Positions 1-8,693 of a DNA stretch of 17,489 bases are shown one piece after another. The stretch's first letter is position 1. The number at the start of each line of letters is the position of its first letter. Source of the stretch: an uncultured Pseudomonadota bacterium. Its GTDB lineage: Bacteria; Lernaellota; Lernaellaia; Lernaellales; Lernaellaceae. The stretch is taken from NCBI GenBank assembly GCA_937967875.1, contig CALBTQ010000795.1, forward strand, positions 1 through 17,489, given 5' to 3'. The position numbers were made by a program, and so were the translations under genes. The notes below the pieces were generated by a model that was given only the letters and a program-made list of their open reading frames with translations, did no database searches and was not told where the DNA came from.

Positions 1-43
1 ACCGAGATCTACACTCTTTCCCTACACGACGCTCTTCCGATCT
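1..43 (+). other. Illumina TruSeq P5 adapter remnant (artefact)
   Basis: These bases match the 3' part of the TruSeq universal (P5-side) adapter and end in the canonical CTCTTCCGATCT at 43. There is no i5 index between the ACAC and TCTTTCC blocks, so the library used the older single-index layout. This is not genomic sequence and should be trimmed; real sequence begins at about 44. Confidence 0.98.
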
Positions 44-70
44 CATATTTAATTTAATCGTTAAAATGGA

Positions 71-100
71 TCGTCAAAAATACCGCTATATTTTTGACGA
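71..100. terminator. Perfect 12-bp inverted repeat downstream of the response regulator
   Basis: A perfect 12-base stem (TCGTCAAAAATA at 71-82, complement at 89-100) encloses the 6-base loop CCGCTA. It lies 66 bases beyond the stop codon of the minus-strand response regulator, in an AT-rich non-coding stretch (44-165). Read on the minus strand, the stem is followed four bases later by TTTTAAC, so it could act as a terminator. The stem is AT-rich and the T-tract short, so an operator or mRNA-stabilising hairpin is equally possible. A weaker 6-bp inverted repeat (124-129 / 137-142) lies nearer the gene. Nothing else is recognisable in 44-165. Confidence 0.5.
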
Positions 101-165
101 ACGACAAAATATTGACTGCAATTTTGGTCCGTTATAGACCAATGCGACGGGTGGTCCATTTTAGA

Positions 166-1515
166 TCAGGGCGAGATCAAAATTCTTTTCAATCGATTGC
201 GGCTGATGCCCAGCAACCGGGCCGCTTCCGACTTGTTGCCGTCCACCTGGTCCAGCACCCGCTGGGCGTAAATGGCCGTCGCCCGCTCCATGGACATAAT
301 CTCGACCGTGGCCGCCAATTCCGGGCCGAGGTTGATCGGCCGTTGCTCGCCGTGGATCAGCAGATCGGCCGCCGAAAGCAACGGCCCGTCGCTCATCAGA
401 CAGGCGCGTTCGATCACGTTGCGCAGCTCGCGCAGGTTGCCCGGCCAGGCGTAGCGCATCGTCTTGTGCTTGGCCGATTCGTCCAGGCCGCGGATGTGCT
501 TGCCCGTCGCCCGGCAGTTGGCCCACAAAAAGGCCTCGGCGAACCCGAGAATATCCTCCTTGCGCTCGGCCAGCGACGGCACGTGCAGGCGCACCACGTT
601 GATGCGGTAGTACAGGTCGTCGCGGAACTGGCCGAAGGCGACCATCTCCTCCAGATCGCGGTTGGTGGCGGCGATGATGTTGCACTCGACACGCTGCTCG
701 GTCGTTTCGCCCACCCGGGTGAAGGAACGATCCTGCAGAAAGCGCAGCAGCTTGACCTGCATCGCGCCGGACAGATCGCCGATCTCGTCGAGGAACAGCG
801 TGCCGTCGGCGGCCTCCTCGACCAGACCCGGCTTGCCCTCGGCCCGGGCGTCGGTAAAGGCGCCGGGGCCGTAGCCGAACAGCTCCGACTCCAGCAGTTC
901 CGCGGGCACCGCCGCGCAGTTGATCGCCATGAACGGACCGTCCGGATACTGGCTGTGATAGTGCAGATAGCGCGCCAGCATCTCCTTGCCCGTGCCCGAG
1001 GCGCCGGTGAGCAGCGCGATGATCTTCGGATACTTGCCCACCTGGTGGATGGTCCGGTACAGCTTGGCCATCGCCGGGCTTTCGCCCTGATGATGGCTCG
1101 CTAAAAACCGTTCGCGCTCGCGCTTGCGCATGTCGGTCATCTGCCGGCGCAGCTTGCGCGTTTCGTAAATGCGGCTGACCCGGCTCATCACCTCGGGCAA
1201 CTGCACGGGTTTGGAGAGAAAGTCGGTCGCCCCGCGCTTGATCGCCTCGACCGCCATGTCGATCGTGCCGTGGCCGCTGATGATCAGCACTTCGATTTCC
1301 GGCTTGCGCTCGTGGACGCGCTCGAGCGCCTCCAGGCCGCTGATGCCGGGCAGGTTGATGTCCAGCAACAACAAAAACGGCGACAGACGGTCCAGCTCGG
1401 CCAGCGCGTGCTCGGCGTCGTGGAACACATGAACCGGGTAGCCCGCGCCGGTCAGCGCTTTTTCCAGCACCTGGGTGATCAATCGTTCGTCGTCGACTAC
1501 GAAAATCGGTTCCAT
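166..1515 (-). CDS. NtrC-family sigma-54-dependent response regulator
   Basis: A 449-residue two-component regulator expected to activate sigma-54 promoters when phosphorylated. The receiver domain (about 1-120) has the acidic pair D8-D9, phospho-acceptor D52 in LLLLDINLPG and the conserved K102. The AAA+ domain (about 145-375) has Walker A GASGTGKE (171-178), Walker B LFLDE (240-244) and an arginine-finger region FRDDLYYR. The sigma-54-contacting loop reads GAFTDA (218-223) instead of the textbook GAFTGA. A Fis-type helix-turn-helix closes the protein (about 422-446, NKSEAARLLGISRNRLK). The ATG at 1515 was chosen because the receiver domain begins there and GAGGA lies 4 bases upstream; a longer frame extends upstream without homology. 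No histidine kinase is nearby, so the signal is unknown. It is transcribed divergently from the HypB-like gene. Confidence 0.95.
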   Translation of the reverse strand: MEPIFVVDDERLITQVLEKALTGAGYPVHVFHDAEHALAELDRLSPFLLLLDINLPGISGLEALERVHERKPEIEVLIISGHGTIDMAVEAIKRGATDFLSKPVQLPEVMSRVSRIYETRKLRRQMTDMRKRERERFLASHHQGESPAMAKLYRTIHQVGKYPKIIALLTGASGTGKEMLARYLHYHSQYPDGPFMAINCAAVPAELLESELFGYGPGAFTDARAEGKPGLVEEAADGTLFLDEIGDLSGAMQVKLLRFLQDRSFTRVGETTEQRVECNIIAATNRDLEEMVAFGQFRDDLYYRINVVRLHVPSLAERKEDILGFAEAFLWANCRATGKHIRGLDESAKHKTMRYAWPGNLRELRNVIERACLMSDGPLLSAADLLIHGEQRPINLGPELAATVEIMSMERATAIYAQRVLDQVDGNKSEAARLLGISRNRLKRILISP

Positions 1516-1546
1516 CGCGTCCTCGAATCCGCGTATTATTCCTCCC

Positions 1547-1575
1547 AGAATAAAGCATCGGATGACGGCCGCCAA
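1547..1575 (-). promoter_or_regulatory. Weak candidate sigma-70 promoter for the response regulator
   Basis: On the minus strand, TTGGCG (1570-1575) and TATTCT (1547-1552) are separated by exactly 17 bases, and the predicted start falls about 26 bases before the ATG at 1515. Each hexamer matches only four of six consensus positions. The 91-base divergent gap 1516-1606 must hold promoters for both flanking genes; I saw no convincing plus-strand match. Confidence 0.25.
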
Positions 1576-1606
1576 TGGGTTTGTTAGTATCGACCCCGGA
1601 GGAAGC

Positions 1607-2269
1607 ATGAACCAACCGATCGTCCTGCGCCGGCCGATTCCCGCCGAGGCCGCCGCGCGCGAACGCCTGCGCAAGCTGGCCGCGGAAAAGAACGCGAAAA
1701 TCGTCTCCGTCGCCGGGCAGGCGGGGGCCGGACGCTCCAGCCTGATCGCCGCCGCCGCGACGCCCGCCCTGGCGTCGTTGCGTTGCGCCGCGGTCATCGC
1801 CGCCCTGCGCGGGGGCGACGACGCCGAACGCGTGGCCAACGCCGGTCTGCCCACCGTGGCGGTCGACCTGGCGCGCATCGACGAGTTGGACGCCGCAATC
1901 GTCGAGCAGGCCTGGCGCGAACTGCCCGACCCGGCGATCGACCTGCTGCTGGTCGAACGCGCCGCGAGCATGACCCACACCCCGCCGGACATCGGCGAGA
2001 ACGGCAAAGTGCTCGTCGTGGCCGTCGGCGTCGCCCAACACCTGGCCCGCAAGTACGAAGCGGTCTTCGCCTGGGCCGACGCGGTCGCGCTCAACATGAT
2101 CGACCTGATTCCGCTGACCCAGTTCTCGCTCCAGCGTTTCGAAAAGGACCTGCACGCGGTCAATCCGCACGCCGAACTCATCCCCCTTTCGGTCCGCACC
2201 GGCGAAGGGCTCGACCGCTGGCTGCGCTGGCTGGAAAGCCGCCGGGCGGCCGATCCGTCCCGATCCTGA
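1607..2269 (+). CDS. HypB-like P-loop protein with degenerate GTPase motifs
   Basis: A 220-residue protein aligning along its whole length with HypB, the GTPase that helps insert nickel into [NiFe] hydrogenase. Shared landmarks are the P-loop region (37-45), a DAERVANAGLP segment (72-82), the IDLLLVE strand (111-117), DIGENGKVLVV (128-138), KYEAVFAWADAV (149-160) and the C-terminal SVRTGEGLDRWLRWL (195-209). The diagnostic residues are changed. The Walker A lysine is R43 (GQAGAGRSS), the GCH metal ligands are replaced in AVDLAR (85-90), the conserved ENVGN-C segment reads ERAASMTHT (117-125), and the NKxD guanine motif is NMID (163-166). Nucleotide and nickel handling are therefore doubtful, and no hydrogenase gene is present here. 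The ATG is preceded by a strong GGAGG. Family assignment is firm; function is unknown. Confidence 0.8.
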   Translation: MNQPIVLRRPIPAEAAARERLRKLAAEKNAKIVSVAGQAGAGRSSLIAAAATPALASLRCAAVIAALRGGDDAERVANAGLPTVAVDLARIDELDAAIVEQAWRELPDPAIDLLLVERAASMTHTPPDIGENGKVLVVAVGVAQHLARKYEAVFAWADAVALNMIDLIPLTQFSLQRFEKDLHAVNPHAELIPLSVRTGEGLDRWLRWLESRRAADPSRS

Positions 2270-2342
2270 CCCGCTGAGTCCAGAAATATAACAACATATT
2301 GAAATCAAAGGACTTTACAGCCCAACATCCTGTGGTTTTCGC

Positions 2343-2371
2343 TTGACCGGAAGGCCCATATCTGGTATAAA
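2343..2371 (+). promoter_or_regulatory. Sigma-70 promoter of gyrA
   Basis: TTGACC (2343-2348) and TATAAA (2366-2371) are separated by exactly 17 bases, five of six consensus matches in each hexamer. Transcription should begin near 2378, giving a leader of about 50 bases before the ATG at 2428. An upstream in-frame ATG at 2371 overlaps the -10 element and would not be on the transcript, which settles the gyrA start. The rest of the 158-base gap 2270-2427 is AT-rich without other clear signals. Confidence 0.7.
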
Positions 2372-2427
2372 TGTTCGGATTTGACACAGTTGCGTTCGTC
2401 CGCACTTTCCAAAGGATATTTGAAGAT

Positions 2428-4851
<2,424 letters not shown>

Positions 4852-4892
4852 TTGGATAGCCCTTGTCACCGACAGCCGGGGGGGTGAATCCG

Positions 4893-5525
4893 ATGCGCAT
4901 TGCCATACTCGGCGGCGGCGAGGGCGCCGCGCGCATACTTGACGAACTCGTGCACCTCGAGGGCATGACCGTCGTGGGTATCTGCGACGACAATCCCGCC
5001 GAGTTGGGCGACATCGCCAACCGCTTCGTCGGTCTGGACACCTTCGACAAGCCCGAACCGCTGCTCGCGTTGAATCCCAACGCGCTGCTGATCGTCACCG
5101 AAAACGCCGAGCTGCGCCGTTGCGCCTGCCTTTGCGCGATGGAAAACACGGCGATCGTCCCCCGCGAGGTGATGGACCTGTGGTTCGCCTCGCTCGACGC
5201 CAAGGGCCAGGCGAGCGACGAACTCACGCGCATCATGGATCAACGCCTCATCGCCGAGGTCGCCGACCTGCTGGTGGACATCTCCGATCTGATCCGCGAC
5301 CTGTCCGCCGAACTCGACCGCACCACCGACACCCTCAGCCAACTGTCGCTCAACGCGACCATCGAGGCCGCCAAGGCCGGCACGCAAGGCCGGGGCTTCG
5401 CGCGCGTCGCCGACGAAATCTACAAAACCTCCGAACTCAACGACCAGACCGTGCAAAACGCCGCGCAGCTCATGCGCGACCTGCGCAAGCGCGCGAACAA
5501 CCTGCGGCAGTTGTTGTTGGAATAG
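4893..5525 (+). CDS. Rossmann-like domain fused to a minimal chemoreceptor signalling tip
   Basis: A 210-residue soluble protein. Residues 1-100 look like a nucleotide-binding Rossmann fold: RIAILGGGEGAARILDEL (2-19) has a glycine-rich turn after the first strand, followed by VVGICDDNP (27-35). Residues 110-210 are a helical hairpin centred on a chemoreceptor tip, LSLNATIEAAKAGTQGRGFA (151-170) then RVADEI, matching the highly conserved CheA/CheW-binding loop of methyl-accepting chemotaxis proteins. The flanking helices are only about 30-40 residues each, much shorter than in ordinary receptors, and there is no membrane segment or HAMP domain. The ATG at 4893 is preceded by a run of seven Gs and GTGA. 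An upstream TTG at 4863 would add ten residues without homology. It lies 41 bases after gyrA and ends 3 bases from the next, convergent gene. Role is inferred only: ligand or redox sensing linked to a chemosensory array or kinase. Confidence 0.75.
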   Translation: MRIAILGGGEGAARILDELVHLEGMTVVGICDDNPAELGDIANRFVGLDTFDKPEPLLALNPNALLIVTENAELRRCACLCAMENTAIVPREVMDLWFASLDAKGQASDELTRIMDQRLIAEVADLLVDISDLIRDLSAELDRTTDTLSQLSLNATIEAAKAGTQGRGFARVADEIYKTSELNDQTVQNAAQLMRDLRKRANNLRQLLLE

Positions 5526-5528
5526 TCC

Positions 5529-6050
5529 TTAAAAACGAAATTGCAGCGACACGATCGGCGCGCCGTCCGCGGCGAGGCCGAAGCCCGGTTGCAACCGCAG
5601 CGCTTCGTTGCGTTTCCGGCAATAGGCGGCATATTCGTTGCCGGCGAACACATTGGTGATCAAGGCGATCGCCACGCCCGCTCCGGCGCCCACGCCCAGG
5701 CCGATCCACCGCTTTTCCTCTTCCTCCTCGCGCAGCTCCTTGCGTTCGTCGCTGTCGCGCGCCTCGGCCATGCTGGCGTCTTCCTCCTGATAGCCGATCA
5801 TGTAGCCAAGGCCCGCCGCGCCGGCAATTTCCGCGACGTTGACCAACGAGTAAGTCCAGGCCGTCTTTTTCAGTTCGCCCGGGATACCCGTGTCGCCGGC
5901 GTAGGCCGCCCCGGCGAAGGGTCCGGCCACCGGGATCAACGCCAGACCCCGGGCGCACGCGGGATTCTTTACCCGTACCGGCGGTTCGTCGGCCGTGGCG
6001 AAGCCGAACAGCAGACAAACCAACATTAACGCTCCAAAAATTCGTTTCAT
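5529..6050 (-). CDS. Secreted small glycine-rich envelope protein, unknown function
   Basis: A 173-residue protein I do not recognise. A classical signal peptide (MKR basic start, hydrophobic core, ATA before D21) implies export. The mature part has two glycine/alanine-rich hydrophobic segments (about 64-87 and 115-137, the latter with GLGVGAGAGVAIAL) separated by a strongly acidic, charged stretch with EEEEE (88-114). The chain ends in SLQFRF; a terminal phenylalanine is typical of outer-membrane beta-barrel insertion signals, but the protein looks mainly helical and too short for a full barrel. The start at 6050 has GGAGAG upstream; a longer frame to 6185 lacks homology and runs across the promoter. 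Its stop lies 3 bases from that of the convergent chemoreceptor-like gene. Confidence 0.75.
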   Translation of the reverse strand: MKRIFGALMLVCLLFGFATADEPPVRVKNPACARGLALIPVAGPFAGAAYAGDTGIPGELKKTAWTYSLVNVAEIAGAAGLGYMIGYQEEDASMAEARDSDERKELREEEEEKRWIGLGVGAGAGVAIALITNVFAGNEYAAYCRKRNEALRLQPGFGLAADGAPIVSLQFRF

Positions 6051-6077
6051 GGCGACTCTCCGATTTTTTCTTTGCCC

Positions 6078-6106
6078 ATGATTCACCGCCGGTTGATCTT
6101 TGTCAA
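6078..6106 (-). promoter_or_regulatory. Candidate sigma-70 promoter for the small secreted protein
   Basis: On the minus strand a perfect TTGACA (6101-6106) is followed after exactly 17 bases by AATCAT (6078-6083, four of six matches). The predicted start near 6071 leaves a leader of about 20 bases containing the GGAGAG ribosome site. A plus-strand TATAAT at 6107-6112 lies beside it without a matching -35 element; it could serve the divergent cytochrome gene. Confidence 0.5.
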
Positions 6107-6175
6107 TATAATAAACTTTTTTTGCCGCGCCGCACGCCATGACGGTCGAAATTAACTTGCCAACGACTCCATCGT

Positions 6176-6194
6176 CGGGAGACACTGTCTCCCG
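6176..6194 (+). promoter_or_regulatory. 8-bp hairpin in the cytochrome leader
   Basis: CGGGAGAC (6176-6183) and GTCTCCCG (6187-6194) form a perfect stem with a 3-base loop ACT, 20 bases before the ATG at 6215. The CTCCC of the right arm (6189-6193) is also complementary to the ribosome-binding GGGAG at 6205-6209, so two alternative pairings are possible. Whether this is an operator, a leader hairpin or chance is unknown. Confidence 0.4.
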
Positions 6195-6214
6195 GAATAG
6201 ACCTGGGAGCGACC

Positions 6215-7507
6215 ATGAAGAATATCCTTGTGCCGATCGGTATCCTGCTGTGCCTGCTCGCCGCGTTGACGATCGCCTGCGGCGACGATGACGACGACGA
6301 CTCCTCCTCCGACGACGACGACACCGGCGACGACGACGCCGGCGACGACGACGACACTACCGATGACGACGACGTCTGGTACGACGACTACGTGGTCTTC
6401 GCCGCCAACGACCTGGGCATGCACTGTATGAACGAGGACTTTTCCGAGCTGATGATCCTGCCGCCGTACAACACGCTGCACGCGCAGGTGATCGACCGGC
6501 GCGACGAACATCCGCGCATCGTCAACGCCGACAAGACGCTCACCTACGTCATTCCCGGCAACACGCACTCGGCGGACAAAACCAACTTCTGGGAGTACGT
6601 CGACGACCTGCTCGGCGTGACGTTGGCCGACGACATCGGGCTGACCGGCAACGGTCTGGCCGGCGGTTTTGTCGCCTCCGGCGCCGGCGGTTGGATCGCG
6701 GACGGCATTCCGCTTACGCCGCTGGACGACGCGGGCGCGTTAAATCCCTACCAGTTGGCGACGGTCACCGTGTACGACGGCAACAATCCCGTCGCGCAGA
6801 CGCGGGCCGTCGTGCCGGTCTCCTGGGAAATCAGTTGCGACCTGTGCCACAACACCGCCGGCATCAGCCCAGCCGCCGACATCTTGCGCAAGCACGACGC
6901 GCTGCACGCTACCGACCTGGAAAACGCCAAGCCGGTCTTTTGCGGCGGTTGCCATTACCAGGCGCCGCTCGCGCCCTTCTCGGTCGACAACGGCGAGCAG
7001 GATCCGCTTTCGACCGCCATGCACTCGGCGCACGCGCCGCGCATGGGCGCGGCCGGGTTGGACAATCCCTGCTACGCCTGCCATCCGGGCGTGGAAACGC
7101 AGTGCCAGCGCGACGTGCACTTTTCCGAGGGCCTGACCTGCACCGACTGCCACATCTCGATGGAAGCGGTGGGCTATCCGTTGCGCGAACCGTGGGTCGA
7201 CGAACCGCGCTGCGGCGATTGCCACAACCGCTCGGGCTTCGAGTTCGAGCAACCCGACACGCTGTTCCGCAACAGCAAGGGTCACCGCGGCGTGTTCTGC
7301 GCCTCCTGTCACGGCAGCCCGCACGCGATCGGCCCGTCGGTCGTCGACGCCGACAACGTGCAGGCGATCGGTCTGCAGGGACACGCCGGCGTTATCGACA
7401 CCTGCACCGTCTGCCATCGCGAAAACGAGGACGACGAGTTCCCGCATCGCCGCGACGAGGACGATGACGACGATGATGACGACGATGATGACGACGATGA
7501 CAAGTAG
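6215..7507 (+). CDS. Heptaheme cytochrome c lipoprotein with poly-Asp at both ends
   Basis: A 430-residue exported multiheme cytochrome. The signal peptide ends in ALTIAC with C22 as the probable lipidated cysteine. Next comes an aspartate-rich tether (about 24-57), then a domain with NDLGMHCMNEDFSELMILPP (65-84) that I associate with uncharacterised bacterial multiheme proteins. Seven CxxCH heme sites follow: 208, 243, 286, 309, 333, 362 and 397 (first cysteines). Additional histidines between them could be distal ligands. The C-terminus is D-E, then 14 consecutive aspartates and a final lysine, encoded by a 12-base GAC/GAT repeat. Likely role: electron transfer on the outer or periplasmic face, by homology to multiheme cytochromes; the partner is unknown. 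The ATG has GGGAG five bases upstream. It is convergent with the next gene, 9 bases between stops. No cytochrome maturation genes are in view. Confidence 0.9.
   Translation: MKNILVPIGILLCLLAALTIACGDDDDDDSSSDDDDTGDDDAGDDDDTTDDDDVWYDDYVVFAANDLGMHCMNEDFSELMILPPYNTLHAQVIDRRDEHPRIVNADKTLTYVIPGNTHSADKTNFWEYVDDLLGVTLADDIGLTGNGLAGGFVASGAGGWIADGIPLTPLDDAGALNPYQLATVTVYDGNNPVAQTRAVVPVSWEISCDLCHNTAGISPAADILRKHDALHATDLENAKPVFCGGCHYQAPLAPFSVDNGEQDPLSTAMHSAHAPRMGAAGLDNPCYACHPGVETQCQRDVHFSEGLTCTDCHISMEAVGYPLREPWVDEPRCGDCHNRSGFEFEQPDTLFRNSKGHRGVFCASCHGSPHAIGPSVVDADNVQAIGLQGHAGVIDTCTVCHRENEDDEFPHRRDEDDDDDDDDDDDDDDK
7460..7501 (+). repeat. Poly-Asp coding microsatellite (GAC/GAT, 12-base period)
   Basis: Fourteen consecutive Asp codons follow a 12-base pattern GAC GAC GAT GAT, ending in AAG TAG. 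The N-terminal Asp tract of the same gene uses almost only GAC, so this tract probably expanded separately by slippage. Its length may vary between strains. Confidence 0.8.
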
Positions 7508-7516
7508 GATGGAAGC

Positions 7517-8206
7517 CTAGCGGAGCGACTCGCGCGCGGCGATGAAGCCGCCGCGCAACAAGACGGGAAATTTGCGCATCATCCACGCGCGGCCCGCGAC
7601 GAACCCCGGGGCGCCCGGATCGACGTCGCCCGGCGAGAGCACACAAGCGTCCGCCCGCCCCACCGGCAACGCGGTGCGAATCATCCACACCGGCAGCAAC
7701 CGCATCGCCGCGCCGGTCAGCGGCATGCCGGCCACCTCGCCCAACGGTGCGCAGGGCAGGTCCGTCGCGCGCATCCCGGCCACGCGCTGCATGCCCGCCT
7801 CGGCCAGCGCCGCCGTTTGCGCCCGGGGCAACACTTCGTTGGCCGGTCGCGGCGGGAGGAAGGTCGTCGGCGCGGGCAATTCACGGGCAACAAACTCGGC
7901 GCGTGTCGCTTCGATCAGATCGTGGAACGCGCCGGTGGGCATCGTCTTCCAGGAGTCGTCCTCGGGCATCAGCGCCAGTTCGCACCTGGCGTCGATCACC
8001 GCCTCGGTCAGTTCCGGCCAGCGATCCAGCGAGGCGACGGTCAGCCCGACCGTCGCCCGGCAGGCGTAGGCGCCCAGTTGTCGCAGCATCCACCCCAACG
8101 CGGCGGGCATGCGCGGCGCGCGCGCCTCGAGCGGATCGGCGATCGCCGGAATCAGCAGCACGTGGGAAGGCAGCGCGAAATCGCGCGTGGTCGTCGTGGA
8201 CACCAT
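7517..8206 (-). CDS. Polysaccharide-deacetylase-like protein lacking catalytic residues
   Basis: A 229-residue protein that follows the layout of NodB-type polysaccharide deacetylases of the DUF3473 (exosortase-associated) kind. GWMLRQLGAYACRATVGLTVASLDRWPELTEAV (38-70) matches the ATFF...PELV helix-strand, TGAFHDLIEATRAEF (91-105) the following helix, and TFLPPRP (115-121) the RxPxx strand. MRLLPVWMIRTAL...VLSPGDVDPGAPG (168-201) matches the family's FRLLP...YLHPWEIDP tail. The metal and catalytic residues are missing: no TFDDG at the start, ELALMPEDDS replaces the H-x3-H region, and the HPWE histidine is lost. No signal peptide is evident. Its start lies 4 bases after the stop of the upstream lipoprotein gene, so translation is probably coupled. 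Inferred pseudo-enzyme, perhaps glycan-binding or regulatory; the fold call rests on pattern similarity only. Confidence 0.6.
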   Translation of the reverse strand: MVSTTTTRDFALPSHVLLIPAIADPLEARAPRMPAALGWMLRQLGAYACRATVGLTVASLDRWPELTEAVIDARCELALMPEDDSWKTMPTGAFHDLIEATRAEFVARELPAPTTFLPPRPANEVLPRAQTAALAEAGMQRVAGMRATDLPCAPLGEVAGMPLTGAAMRLLPVWMIRTALPVGRADACVLSPGDVDPGAPGFVAGRAWMMRKFPVLLRGGFIAARESLR

Positions 8207-8210
8207 GCGG

Positions 8211-8588
8211 CTACTCGCCGCTCGCCGGATACCAATCCGGTCGGCAGGTCTCGTCGGCGCACGAAGCGCAATTCAGGATGCACGCGACCGACTGCAGTTC
8301 GCGCCCCTGCAAGGCGCAATGTTCCCGCGCCCAGACCGCGCACTCGCTGCCGTTGTCCAGTTGATGGTAGCAGCCCTCGCCGGTCGTACCCGCGCCCGCG
8401 CCGCAATCGTAGAAACAGGTGCACGCGCGCGTAGCGCCGCCCTGGCTGTCGTCCCAGCCGTCGCCTTCGCCCTCCTCCTCGCCGTCGTCGAACGAAGCGC
8501 CCTCGCGCTTGATCTCCCCGTCGCAAGCCGCGAGCGCCGCGAACAACAGAAGGCAGCAAGCCGCGATCATCAACCGTCGCATGTCCAT
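8211..8588 (-). CDS. Cysteine-rich lipoprotein, unknown function
   Basis: A 125-residue lipoprotein with signal peptide and lipobox FAALAAC (C22). An acidic linker follows (about 23-48, DDGEEEGEGDG), then a compact module with ten cysteines (about 55-117), enough for five disulfides or a metal site. No CxxCH heme motif is present. Asp directly after the lipidated cysteine is, in enterobacteria, an inner-membrane retention signal; whether this applies here is not known. The ATG at 8588 has GGAG seven bases upstream; an alternative ATG two codons later is possible. It forms a two-gene unit with the deacetylase-like gene, 4 bases downstream. I do not recognise the family. Confidence 0.75.
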   Translation of the reverse strand: MDMRRLMIAACCLLLFAALAACDGEIKREGASFDDGEEEGEGDGWDDSQGGATRACTCFYDCGAGAGTTGEGCYHQLDNGSECAVWAREHCALQGRELQSVACILNCASCADETCRPDWYPASGE

Positions 8589-8613
8589 CGCCTACTCCGT
8601 GTGGTCGTCTGAA

Positions 8614-8642
8614 ATGGTAGATAATTTTCGCCGCTGAAACAA
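8614..8642 (-). promoter_or_regulatory. Weak candidate promoter for the Cys-rich lipoprotein unit
   Basis: On the minus strand TTGTTT (8637-8642) and TACCAT (8614-8619) are 17 bases apart, four of six matches in each. The predicted start near 8607 gives a 19-base leader with GGAG. Spacing fits well, but the hexamers are weak. Confidence 0.3.
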
Positions 8643-8693
8643 TCTGGCTTCGCGCGGGCGCCTTTGTTATCCTCAAGGCGGGCAGGATAATCA

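Noticed and set aside
1607..2269. Call as a working hydrogenase nickel-insertion GTPase (hypB)
   Set aside because: Signature residues for GTP and metal binding are changed and no hydrogenase genes are in the window, so no gene symbol was given.
161..2308. 715-codon minus-strand frame, and a 677-codon version extending the response regulator to 2199
   Set aside because: Both run through the HypB-like gene; receiver homology begins at 1515 and the extra residues are shadow text.
2371..2427. Longer gyrA start at the ATG at 2371
   Set aside because: That ATG overlaps the -10 box of the promoter, and the added 19 residues have no GyrA homology.
8664..8691. TTGTTA / GATAAT as a promoter for the secreted helical-repeat gene
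   Set aside because: The predicted transcription start would fall at or after the ATG at 8694; AGGATAA there is better read as the ribosome site.
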